Shown here piece after piece: positions 30,201 to 38,149 of a stretch of 64,000 nucleotides of DNA. A model generated the notes under the pieces. The model had not been told where the DNA came from, did no database searches, and worked only from the letters and a program-made list of their open reading frames with translations. The first letter of the stretch is position 1, and each line of letters starts with the position of its first letter. Origin of the DNA: Pycnococcus provasolii (taxonomy: Eukaryota > Chlorophyta > Pseudoscourfieldiophyceae > Pseudoscourfieldiales); assembly GCA_049487715.1 (NCBI GenBank), contig CP150564.1, forward strand, positions 186,001 through 250,000, read 5' to 3'. Position numbers and translations under genes: made by a program.

Positions 30201-30341
30201 CAGTACGGCCGCGACGTTGGCGTCCGTCTGCAGGGCGTCTCTGAGCGCGAAGCGCGGCACGGTTCCCGCGCCGTCCGCGACGCCGGCTACCACGGCAAGG
30301 CGCGCGAAGACGCCCTGCAGGTGCTCCTTCGTCACCGCCAT
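24276..30341 (-). CDS. SFI1: Giant SFI1-type centrin-binding-repeat protein with C-terminal PDZ-like domain
   Basis: The ATG at 30341 (MAVTKEHLQG) gives 2,021 residues; the frame continues upstream to 30416 with a less likely ATG. Residues 1-100 resemble a pair of EF-hand-like helices, as in centrin-related adaptors. Residues about 100-360 are Thr/Pro/Ala-rich and disordered. From about 440 to 1450 more than twenty short repeats with conserved Trp recur (for example AFEGFVHAL, MRAWNVWNEV, EVFWAWYEEV, MAWDAWSENH, AFNSWKQV, AFLRWRTKV), the SFI1 centrin-binding signature. Long coiled coils fill about 1500-1830. The C-terminus (about 1930-2010) reads as a PDZ-type domain: RPLGIILN, then GVKAGDVLLRVESAD. 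SFI1 forms long alpha-helical filaments coated with centrin at centrosomes and basal bodies. The added PDZ suggests docking to a partner C-terminus; that is inference. Confidence 0.82.
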   Translation of the reverse strand: MAVTKEHLQGVFARLAVVAGVADGAGTVPRFALRDALQTDANVAAVLASSEPAFAAKKRAFAKILGELGADATARISREEWSFYCAYLGAAASMSPAKPSPARPAAGGTATTPQARTSSSARSKSPLRAAEAASSSLESASKPAEMPEKESEPASPARRAAEEASRVSSALGRTTPPKSATANPTPPTAAAAAATTTTTTSSPSSSSPPVAQPSPSTTATTDAAATRTSPSPPPSTKTATAAAAATAAAANAPPPTTTAAAKTPSPPPPARESATTTTTATPSSAVKASPGGEHALSPATSAMDAAFGSPTTTVADKTPPSTSKRSSLLPSTTATATPRTEQRGSGMPPRRSVIGAAKMIGATSRRSSLGGMGMGMNDPYATPARQSTASMMPELRTPLTSRMRNASIGMVTGHNPFSSSRMRRGFVAEAEMALEKAIRMQIEEDHRQAFHLFVTAVHESKVRKRRAQLALAHGLTRTQKTSFKAWGQVSRELHRWRCVKRVAYTVLGHLKLYFRFEEWSAESKFRATRRRKIGRVIGRLRDSRRSHAFHAFQEACMHHRGHRNRVKAAVLKMKNHRCHSAFNAFKEFHKHCKTGRSRANRAIKRALMHTEMRAWNVWNEVVGTSKERKTLARKVIARLALRHLHTAFEGFVHALDEHKRRDSLLARAALRMKHHASARMIESWYDLVHERRRQKHIVHHVRTMMTHRWEVMCFDAWHDFMDHQHVERHRIMMVLRNHDIHLIDNVFHAWFAQWQLSSSSTKPVFVMQQLHRHNTFRLVFESFRQFVWDEHDRRRELMRVTTFALAHAERRVFSEWWAVARVGEVKRRREAGKRFIRHMKRELVYAMEDWYEAAHHQKSMRRLLGRQLKKVQHAVLIEFSRAWLMYVLKEHYIQHRAQLILARIFREFKSEVFWAWYEEVQDVITYRDLAIGKTVMRRKFATLHMYALAWHLLALRNLRISRFVKRHYREHFQQTMVHWARYVRKQKHLRARMRVVAMRIIMHAERRAIEAWSEFAVKQGAIRRKCSRLIKDRAIHILQHVVRAWKEETVESGARRRRFRNLQRKKLFRGLHSYFTGWCDQHAEAKARQRIHRRALHRVANVMMVKAFDLWIESFGRSRSVREAARRALRRWPKRIMGAAFQSMKDNVGLRKRLQQSATRVLKRMQHGRLGRAMAQWMRFRSREANAKRRVQAMSKAGAAFRKRTVRMAMNAWSSKAQQLRHSRRVLIHATNRMTRFAMCMAWDAWSENHQVVRSRRNFLRQTFAKISLRAAGSALRGWKSRVSFLTSRKRAARAVLGRMRKQREFAAFNSWKQVQTTNKRHRSSTCRMILRWSKRSYAPAFLRWRTKVRKDKLMRQKASKVVRRWRLVNLLGAYRSWLTVTRADKEAFAKVRKATWLKFYRYWRQIWREGKQHRLIIAVKKGVREGVLRGELERRRHLYRRLWRITASGVLHQKRMRREMAYAFKCDLRRGIMVEEFGGIIAGLRRRNWRLAIKACEWHVAAKVARRIGYDKQRRMRDELDELRSNMHAQERLKTLAESEFGDMHEEIYRLQQANSEFDMELSSARERLAQSRWRTVYRYFREDKFKRQGERTRQVAASAVRKVHSELRNTQERTEKEDTTLRASVIHLRQELEEERRRRLDEKEFHNDLASRVATLERDLDAKTSECDRTSTKLIEKSQLISKQIGEFAREKKDIHDGHKDEVKQLGRQVDDLRAQLAATGNLKSPTGSRSTSPADRRASIELATSQSRLANAEVRREKAERQLAEVQLSLQEKQMSLDSLKTQVDILQRKPRGNVDEEVKVMQDQLLSAKQEANEWKAIVRMVRYRNRHAAAQRSASAMAGGEGSSSTGVSPMKRSYDFFETRQRFSDAPKTAEDRTASGERGESSETRTPARRTTFNLATVADIFTAGFVGSPSSYRREEYEVVLQRPLGIILNARRSGELSVEDVAEGTNAHGAGVKAGDVLLRVESADANSSMQVFNASAGSASVTEALDYISLCGAKDRKMRLRFYRLHGLGDD

Positions 30342-31507
30342 TGGAAGCAGAGCAAGCACCGCGACGGATACGCGAGGGAGGCTCAACCCTAGAGGCCACC
30401 CCCAACGAACAAACAAACAACCCTCCGCCTCCGGCTCGGCTCTCCGGAGTTAAACGGAAGAAGAGAAAACCGGGAAGGGAAGGGAAAGTTTACGCGCGCA
30501 AGTAACCCAGGTACTCCTTGACACTCGTCTTGCCACTCCCTCGTCTTGCCACTCGTCTTGAGAGTAAATGATGGATGATGGGCGATGAGGGACCTCGAGG
30601 AGGAACGTGGCTCGCAACGATTACAGGATTCCAGGCCTTATACTTCGAAGCAGCTCTCTTAGTTATAAGCTCTTCGAAGCCAACACTTCGAAGCCTCGAT
30701 GTCATGATGTCATGCCAAGAAGTGCAAGCACGATGGTCGATGGCCATCATGTGACGACGCTCATTCGAACCTGATAGAACTTGGGTTGATAGGTTGGGTA
30801 GGAAGCCTAGCTAGTAGGCGGGAAACACGGCTCTTTCTCGTTTCCTCCCTCGCTGGCTGGCTCCCTCAGTCCCTCATCATCAGCAAAAGGGGGGGCAGCA
30901 AGTTCCGAAAAAGATCTCCACGAGCGCCCAAAAGATCCCAAAGAACGAAAAAAGAGCTCGCTCCTCGTCATCCTTGCAAGTTGCGAGACGCACGGCAGCT
31001 TGGTCTGGTTGGCAAGACTTGGAGAGCGGTGTGTGCCTGCTCCTCTCCGAGTTAGGAAGTACGAGAGGTTGCGTTGTCGTCGTCGTCGACGCCGCCACCC
31101 CCCGGGGCCCGGGCGGAGAGACCTCCCCCAGTAGTACAGTAGGAAGTAGGACGACGAACGAGTCTATAAGAACGACAGGCGAACCCTTCCCCTAGAAACA
31201 GGTGCAACTTGCAAGAAAGACATACCCTAAACCCTAAACCAGTCAAGGGAAAGAAGTCAGGAACTACAAGTCGGGAACTGTCAGGAACCCTAGCCTTACC
31301 TAAAATTACCATCTGTAGAACGAGAATCTAGGCTGGGATGGAAAAAACCAAACCCGTAGAACGAGAATCTAAAGTGGGATGGGATAAAATCCAAACCCGT
31401 ATTCTTCGTATTGGAGATAAATTCCCGACACAAGGGGAGGTCAAGAAAGAACTCGGAGGCGTCTCTCCCCCCCTTCCCCCTCGTCATTCTTCTCCCTAGG
31501 GCAAACG
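30342..31507. other. 1.17-kb divergent spacer
   Basis: This separates the giant SFI1-type gene (minus) from the mitoferrin locus (plus). At about 31315-31402 it has a tandem repeat of roughly 44 bases, two copies, centred on GTAGAACGAGAATCTA and GGGATGG...CCAAACCC. A telomere-like ACCCTAAACCCTAAACC lies at about 31224-31240. No gene is supported. Confidence 0.5.
31316..31402. repeat. Two-copy tandem repeat (about 44 bases)
   Basis: GTAGAACGAGAATCTA followed by a GGGATGG and AACCCAAACCC-like run occurs twice head to tail with few differences, close upstream of the mitoferrin locus. Confidence 0.7.
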
Positions 31508-32755
31508 ATGGCGGAACCCTCCATGGCGCCGCCAGTGCGTTCGTCGTCCTTGGAGTCGTCCTGGTGGGGTCATCGTCCTCCTTGGGGTCATCGTCGTTCT
31601 ATGCATCGTCCGCAATCGCAGGTGCGTCTGCAGGTATCGCTGAACACGTCGCGATGTTCCCACTCGATACCATAAAAACGAGAATGCAAGCGGGATCATC
31701 CCTGTCGCAGGCGGGGTCACAGGGAGTCACTGGGAGGAGGAGGAGAAAGGCGTGGCGGTCCTCCTTCTCCTCCTGGGAATGGGAATGGGATCAAGGCAAC
31801 TCCTGCTGCTGCGCCGGTGGTGACTTTAGGGGGACTTCCTCCATCGACAAAACAACAACCTACGTGCACATCATCCTTGGCGTCCACCGTGCCTCTCAGC
31901 AACAGAGGGACAAACTTGGGAGGCGTGTGCCCCAAGGTTACGCAACAAGCTGTGACGAGAAATAATATGGCGGCGGCGTTCGCCAAAGGAAAGCACGGGG
32001 GATCCATCATGAGTCTCTACCGAGGCGTGGTTCCTGTCGCCGCCGCCGCTGGGCCTGTGCACGCCATCTACTTCGTGACGTACGAGGGCGCAAAGGACAA
32101 ACTCATTGGCAGAGAAGGCGACCCCGCGCAGGCACCTCTGCGTGTCGCGCTTGCGGGTGCATCCGCCACGCTCGCCGCGGACTTCACGATGAACCCCGTC
32201 GACGTCGTCAAGCAGCGTATGCAGCTGTGCGACTCGCCGTACAAGAGTGCCTTCGAGTGCCTGAGGTGCGTCGTACGAACCGAGGGCATCGGCGCTTTGT
32301 GGCGGTCGTACCCGCTCACCGCCGCGACGAACGTGCCGTTCACGTGCGTGTACTTCACGGCGTACGAGACGGCGAAAGCTTTCCTCGGAGGAGGCGACGA
32401 CGGGCCCGTCGAGCAGTGCGTGGCTGGTGGCGTAGCGGGAGGTCTCGCCGCCGCCGCAACGACGCCGCTGGATGTTGTCAAGACGCGCATGCAGACGTTC
32501 GCAGAGGAAGTTCCCAAACCCAGTCTTGCCATATCCGCCACCACCTCATCCTCCATTTCAACCACTTCCACTTCCGCCTCCGCCTCACCACCTTCGCTAA
32601 GTTCAAGTGCTGCTTTAAGATTGATTTTGCGAGAGGATGGCGCCCGTGGCTTGCTTCGTGGTTTGATGCCTCGTGTTTTGTTCCACGTTCCAGCCGCCGC
32701 GATCTCGTGGACGACGTACGAGACGTGCAAGTCCGCGATGGAAGGCTCACCATAG
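31508..32755 (+). CDS. Mitoferrin-type mitochondrial iron carrier (frame interrupted near N-terminus)
   Basis: The three mitochondrial-carrier signatures are all present: FPLDTIKTRMQ (about 31658), MNPVDVVKQRMQ (about 32190) and TPLDVVKTRMQ (about 32463). The flanking text SAIAGASAGIAEHVAMFP and the GPVHAIYFVTYE segment match mitoferrins (SLC25A28/37 and plant MIT) better than the S-adenosylmethionine carriers. The role would be iron import across the inner mitochondrial membrane. The first signature is in a different frame from the other two; the switch lies between about 31695 and 31830, in a low-complexity loop, and could be an intron of length 3n+1 or a frameshift. The only plausible ATG near the start (31508) is in yet another frame than the SAIAG segment. 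Residues from about 31970 on are a solid single frame. Another odd point is a Ser/Thr-rich insert before the last repeat (32540-32610). Confidence 0.72.
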
Positions 32756-32982
32756 ACTAGGATACTGGTCACTAGTCTCTTTCTTTTCTTCTTGGTGTAC
32801 TGTACTCTTTCTTCGCGCATCACCGCGCATAAAGAATAGTCTACCGAAGCACTTCCTTCTGTCTTGTCTTCCTTCCACAAAATCTCTTGACCAACCTCTT
32901 TGTAACTGTTGCAAAACTTCCTTCCACGACAACATCAACACTCCCATACTCATGTGGAATTTTCCCGCACGTGCTCAAGGAG

Positions 32983-33141
32983 ATGTACGAGGCGGACGTT
33001 CTCACGGACGAAGCGATTCTGAAGTGGGCGGAGGAGAAGGAGGGAGCGGATGAAGAGGACTTGGTCTTCGTGAAGAAGTGCGCGGCACTGTTGGAGTGGT
33101 TGGAAGAGGAGGACGACGACGAGGAGGAGGGTTACCCGTAA
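32983..33141 (+). pseudogene. Orphan C-terminal tail of eIF2B-epsilon (W2/AA-box) - fragment
   Basis: From about 32974 the frame reads VLKEMYEADVLTDEAILKW, then EEKEGADEEDLVFVKK, then LLEWLEEEDDDEEE. This is the end of the W2 domain of plant-type eIF2B-epsilon, with the AILKW and acidic LxWL motifs. Only about 55 residues exist. Upstream is the mitoferrin stop at 32755 and no further eIF2B sequence, so this is either a last exon stranded by rearrangement or a small duplicated fragment. The bases before it (CTCAAG then GAGATG) could act as a splice acceptor. The open frame extends back to 32887 without an ATG. Its stop overlaps the opposite-strand L-domain gene end at 33132. Confidence 0.5.
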
Positions 33142-33884
33142 TATCCCATCTCACGCCCACCGTAAACGTAGTTTGGCTGAGGAGGAGGAGGACGAGGAAA
33201 AGGACGAGGAGGAGGAGGACGACGAGTCAGCTGGGCGTTGTTATTGATCTTCAGGTCGCCTCCGACGGTCGTGATGCCGTCGAGACCTGTGAGAGTCGTC
33301 AGCCGGGCGTTGTTCCAGATCGACAGGTCGCCTCCGACGGTCGTGATGCCGTCGAGACCTCTGAGAGTCGTCAGCTGGTCGTTGTCTTCGATCAGCAGGT
33401 TTCCTTCGACGGTCGTGATGCCGTCGAGACCTTTGAGAGTCGTCAGCTGGGCGTTGTTCCAGATCTGTAGTTCGCCTCCGACGGTCGTGAGGCCGTCGAG
33501 AGCTTTGAGAGTCGTGAGCTGGTCGTTATAAGAGATGTCCAGGTCGCCTGCACATCTGTGATCGCATTGATCGGAGCCGATCACTGCGACTAGGTTCGCC
33601 AAGGGAGAAAGATCCACCGTCGACTTAGTATTTCTTATACTAAGATCGCCTTCCACACAACGTATGCCGCGCGCCTGCCAAGGTACGTCCTCATCCACGA
33701 AGTGCCAGTCGTCGTCCCTTGATGAGCCTGAGACGTGTCGCCCAAATCTGAGGTCACCAACCACCCATGTCACGCCCACCAGGTCCTCAGCTTTCGTGTA
33801 TCTCGTCACGATCTTCTTCACCGTCCCACACCTCTTCTCGCGTGCTGTTCTAGTGGTAGTGGTGGTGGTCGTCGTAGTAGGCTG
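33132..33884 (-). pseudogene. Tandem duplicate of the L-domain module, behind an in-frame stop
   Basis: This segment is in the same frame as the protease fusion upstream and is separated from it only by one TGA at 33885-33887. It repeats the module found just before that stop: a Thr run, RTAREKRCGTVKKIVT, KAEDLVGVTWVVGDLRFGR, VDEDVP-QARGIRCVEGDL, then repeats of about 24 residues of the type QLTTLKGLDGITTVGG-L. The repeats resemble receptor-L-domain leucine-rich units. It ends in a Pro/Arg-rich tail and YGGREMGYYG. No ATG begins it; its nominal start is GTG. So it is either expressed by readthrough, lost to a point mutation or hit by a sequence error. Confidence 0.6.
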
Positions 33885-36345
33885 TCAAGCGTTATCATAG
33901 ATCTGCACGTTGCCTCCGACGGTCGGAATGCTGTCGAGACCGGCGAGATCCGTCAGCTTGACGTTGTTATAGATCTGCACGTTGCCTCCGACGGTCGTGA
34001 TGCCGTCGAGACCGGTGAGAGTCGTCAGCTGGTCGTTGTAAGAGATCCACAGGTCGCCTCCAATGGTCGTGATGTCGTCAAGACCGGTGAGTGTCGTGAG
34101 CTGGTCGTTGTAAGAGATCGTCAGTTCGCCTCCAATGGTCGTGATGCCGTCGAGAGCTTTGAGAGTCGTGAGCTGGTCGTTGGAAAAGATCTGCAGGTTG
34201 CCTTCAATCACTGCGAGGTTCGCCAAGGAAGAAAGGTCCGCCGCGGACTTAGTATTCGTTATACTAAGATCGCCTTCCACACAACGTATGCCGCGCGCCT
34301 GCACAGGTACGTCCTCATCCACAAAGTGCCAGTCGTCGTCATACGAGGTCAACGAGATGTCTCGCCCAAATCTGAGGTCACCAACCACCCATGTCACGCC
34401 CACCAGGTCCTCGGCTTTCGTGTCGCTCGTCACGATCTTCTTTACCGTCCCACACCTCTTCTCGCGTGCTGTTCTAGTGGTAGTGGTGGTCGTCGTAGTA
34501 GTAGGCTGAGTAGTAGTAGTAGTGGTGGTGGTGGTAGTGATCGTCGTCATAGTGGTAGTGGTGGTGGTCGTCGTCGTAGTGGTAGTCTTCAGATTTCGCA
34601 CCAACTCGCATGATTTACCGCAGAGCTTCGGACACTGATCAGCAATCGACTGCACGGAACACTGAGAGGCGTCAAGATAAGCACACAATTCATTGTCTGA
34701 TGCTGTCGGATCGATCGAACGCACCACATACGGAAGCACGCGCTCGTCAGGATCGGCAAGCTTGCCTTCCGACATCTTCGATGCGATCCAGTCGCGCACC
34801 GATGCCACGGACGTGTACACGCCATACGGCTTGCGCTTCGCCTTGTCGCATGGTGCACCCCAGCTCACGATCCCGAACACGCGTGGAGGCGTGCCGGGAG
34901 GCGCGCATTGTGTCGACGTGAAAATCGGACCGCCAGAGTCACCCTGACAAGCATCGCACTTGCCGTCGTCGAAGCCCGCGCAGATCATCGTAGGACCGAT
35001 GCGATCCTTGCCCCACACCTCCTCGCAGCTCTCGTGAGATGTCACCGGCACATTCACCTCCAGCAGAGCACTGGATAATCGCCCGGTCTCGTCTTTGCCC
35101 CAACCAGCTACCGTGCTCAAGCTCGTCGCGCAATACGCCGGATCGTCTTCACGTGTCGCAAGCGTCGCCACGGGCACTCGTGACGGCTTTTCGAGAATCA
35201 GCACGGCGACGTCGTATGCATGTTTTTCAAGTGACGTATCCTTGTACTTTTCATGTGCGAAGATGCCTGTGATACGCCCAGACTCCTTACACGCTTGATT
35301 GACCACGTCATTGCACCCCATGTATACGGCCTGTCCAAGTCGGATCGAATTCTTTCCCCCGTGCGGTGCTACGCAGTGCGCGGCGGTCAAGATGACAGTC
35401 GGTGCGATGAGCGTTCCGCTGCAAACGCTCATGTGAACAATCCACGGATACGCGTCACGCGTCACCACAATTGGCTCGGGCGACATGATCCTTGTCACAT
35501 CCTCTGATCGTGTGTTGGCGGCGTCACCTTCACTGGCTGAGAGCTGTTGACCACTCGTGCACTTTGGCGTCGGAATAGAACACTGCTGCGTTATGCCACC
35601 ATCAGTGCTCCTGCTAAGGTCCTCCTCGCTCAGCGCCCTGACAGTATCCTGAGGCGGTTCTTCCTCAATGACAAGCTGCGGCTTGTTGTAAGAGTCGACA
35701 TCGTCGATGTTCATGGCAATGTTTGCACATGCCACACTTTCCGACTTTTCATTCACAAGCACGAACGCTCGTCCAATCACGTCGTGCACGGATAGGCGGC
35801 TTCGATCCTCGATTGTGCGTGTTCCGCTTGGTCCAGGCAGCGACCCGTGCTTACCGCTCAAGTCACCAAGTGCGCACACTTCCTCTCGTGCTCGTGTCTC
35901 TTCCTGGTCTGGCGCACCCGTGCTGCCGTCACATCCTTTGCTGGCTTTGTAAACGGGCCACTCGACGTGTGGCGGAGCACGCTTATCCGGATCGTACATT
36001 GTCGTGAGCGCGCCGCGACACTCGTCGAGTGTCATGCCAGCGTCCACCCTGGCGATAGGCTCCGCGGCGATGTGCGCTTTAAATGCGCCCATCGCGCCAA
36101 GAAACGAGCCGGTGTCGTCGTATGTGACGTTGATGCGTACTGGTTCGTCCGCACGTGCCTGCGAGAGCGTGACATTTCCGAGCGCGCCCAAAGAAGCTGA
36201 TGCTGATATGGGATATAACGAGCTTCCCACTTGTTTGCACGGTTCGCCATCTCTGCACTTCGCCGCGTCGACGACAACACCATGAAGCAGCAGGATCTCC
36301 TATTAGGAGGAGGGGGAGGAGCACGCGCATGATGGATGGAGCCAT
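33885..36345 (-). CDS. Secreted fusion: SOD-like domain, trypsin-like protease, ShKT domain, Thr linker, L-domain repeats
   Basis: The long frame (codons from about 36290 to 33885) encodes near 800 residues. The first 220 show a Cu/Zn-SOD-like pattern: DECRGALTTMYDP, then VCALGDLSGKHG, then DVIGRAFVLVNEKS and CANI. One metal-ligand position reads TTMYDP where SODs have a His, so activity is doubtful. The trypsin domain carries LTAAHC (His), YDVAVLIL (Asp) and GDSGGPIF (Ser), a complete triad. A six-cysteine ShKT-type segment (CAYLDASQCSVQSIADQC...) and a poly-Thr, probably glycosylated, linker follow, then receptor-L-type repeats. In the main frame stops lie just upstream; a fine signal peptide start (MRVLLPLLLI, ATGs at 36345 and 36330) is in the neighbouring frame, so a one- or two-base shift at the CTCCTATTAGGAG palindrome is likely. 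Secretion is inferred. Confidence 0.75.
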
Positions 36346-36755
36346 TGAATCACTCAATCAGTGCTGGTCTGGAGTAGAGGGAGGGACCCGTGACGTGACA
36401 ACGTCCGGGAGGGGCAATTAAAAAATAGGCAGGGGAGGGGAGGGGAAGGAAGCTGTGAGCCTGTGCGGCTGTGCCCTGTGAGGATCCCGGTTCCGCAAAA
36501 CCACGAAAAAAAGGACCATTGAGGCATTGAAGAACATTTCCACGTAGGAAGGCTAAACCCCTAATCTCAGCACGTGGGCGAGTAGGGGTTACGGTTACGG
36601 TTAGGGTTAGGGTTAGGGTTACGGCGATTAGGGTTCTAAGGTTCTTTTTGGAAATACTCTTGTGGTTTTGCCCCCCCCCCTCCTTCTCCTTCTCCTTCTC
36701 CGCCACACACCCATTTTACACATCTGTTTCTTGCTCCAGCAGTCAAGCTTAAGTA
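36346..36755. other. Divergent promoter spacer with telomere-like repeats
   Basis: This lies between the divergent protease fusion (minus) and SOUL gene (plus). It contains GGTTACGGTTACGG followed by four TTAGGG units at about 36587-36633 and a pyrimidine-rich CCCCCCCCCCTCCTTCTCC run at about 36670-36700. No gene is seen. Confidence 0.5.
36587..36635. repeat. Interstitial telomere-like (TTAGGG)n with TTACGG variants
   Basis: Two variant TTACGG units, then three to four TTAGGG units, a TTACGG variant and a final TTAGGG in the divergent spacer. Confidence 0.8.
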
Positions 36756-37457
36756 ATGATGAAGCTGTCGTGCCGTTCTTGCTCGTCGTCCTCCTCCTGC
36801 TCGTCGTCGTCGTCGTCGTCGTCGTCGTGTCATCGCCATCGCCATCTTACTCGTCATCATACTCGTCGTCAATTCCATGGTCGCAGATCGGTGTCAGTGC
36901 GTAGTGGTGCATCTTCGTCGTCATCTTCACGTGTTGACGATACAGCCATATTCACGCTGCTTCGTGCGTCTGAGAAAGGATATGACCTGCGGCTGATCGA
37001 CGCACACCCCGCAGTGCAGACCACGTACACAAACCGAGGCGACGGCATTGAAAAATTGGCGAAGTACTTCGACGGCGTAAACGCGGATGGCGTGCAATTT
37101 GCGTCGACGCAGCCGCTCTTCATGTGGCACGGCGAAGAAGGTGGGAAAGTGATGCGCCTACGCGTTGGCAAGCGCGTCGACGGCGAAACGGGAAGCCTGC
37201 CACCAGCACCCGAACCTGGATCTGAACTTGCACTCACCGTAGCCGGTGGTAACGCCGTTGCGGTGATCGTCGTCAAGGAACAGAACGTCACGCCGGATGT
37301 CGCCAAGGTGTACCTAAGCAGACTCAGGGAAATGCTCGCCGAGGATGGCATCGCGATGAAGCACGCGGATGAAAGCAGGTTCGGCGTGTGCCAGTATGGC
37401 GAACTGTATACGATGGCAGAACGGCTAAATGAGCTGCTCGTCGAAGTTGCGCTCTGA
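36756..37457 (+). CDS. SOUL heme-binding family protein, probably organelle-targeted
   Basis: The ATG at 36756 gives 233 residues. Residues 1-65 are Ser-, Arg- and His-rich with almost no acidic residues, like a plastid or mitochondrial presequence. The remainder fits the SOUL fold: KGYDLRLIDAHPAVQTTY at the start, GDGIEKLAKYFDGVNADG (in SOUL, FR-LA-YIFG-N), a TQPLFMW segment where SOUL has the M-TAPV turn, LPPAPEPGS, and the final sheet/helix ending NELLVEVAL. SOUL/HBP proteins bind heme or tetrapyrroles; no single conserved heme ligand exists in the family, so binding is not provable here. The stop lies only 62 bases from the convergent seipin stop. Confidence 0.72.
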   Translation: MMKLSCRSCSSSSSCSSSSSSSSSCHRHRHLTRHHTRRQFHGRRSVSVRSGASSSSSSRVDDTAIFTLLRASEKGYDLRLIDAHPAVQTTYTNRGDGIEKLAKYFDGVNADGVQFASTQPLFMWHGEEGGKVMRLRVGKRVDGETGSLPPAPEPGSELALTVAGGNAVAVIVVKEQNVTPDVAKVYLSRLREMLAEDGIAMKHADESRFGVCQYGELYTMAERLNELLVEVAL

Positions 37458-37519
37458 GAGCATTCGACTTTTTCTGAAAAATTTAACAGTGTTACTATGA
37501 ATATCTCTACAATTACGCT

Positions 37520-38113
37520 TTAATTGCCGTTGGTGCCGAATCGGAAGCCTTGGCGGTGATCTCCTGCTGCACCACCACCTAATCCTCGGTACGTCATTGG
37601 ACGATCCTGGTCATCGTCGTCGTTGTGCAGCTCATCGTCTTCATCTTCTTCTCGCCTCCGACGACGACGGCGAATGTTCGGTGGTGACGCCGTCGTGTTG
37701 TCAGGTGGCGTCGAATCCGGCGCATCGAAAAATGTATCCAAACCATCCGTCGTTGTACCCTCCTCGTCGGTGCTCCATGGATTTGAGCTCCACGGCGAAG
37801 AGCTGCTTTCACCCACGCGTCTCCGCTTGCTTTTTGTGCCCGTAGCGCCGTCGTTGCTACCACCGCGTTGTTGGGCCAGCTGAGGCAAAGAAGCTTGTAC
37901 CGCCTCGGCAGCTCGGAACGTCATGTTGTCAAACTGAAATGGCTCTTCGGCTTGTACGCCAGAGAAGGGACTACTCGACTCCTCGCGACGCATCTCCTCC
38001 TCGGAAAAGATTCCCAGGTCGTCGTCGTCGTCCTCCTCCTCCTCCTCGTCCTCGTCATCCTCCTCCTCCTCCTCCTCCTCGTCGTCCTCCTCGTCGTCGT
38101 CGTCCAAGACTAC

Positions 38114-38149
<36 letters not shown>

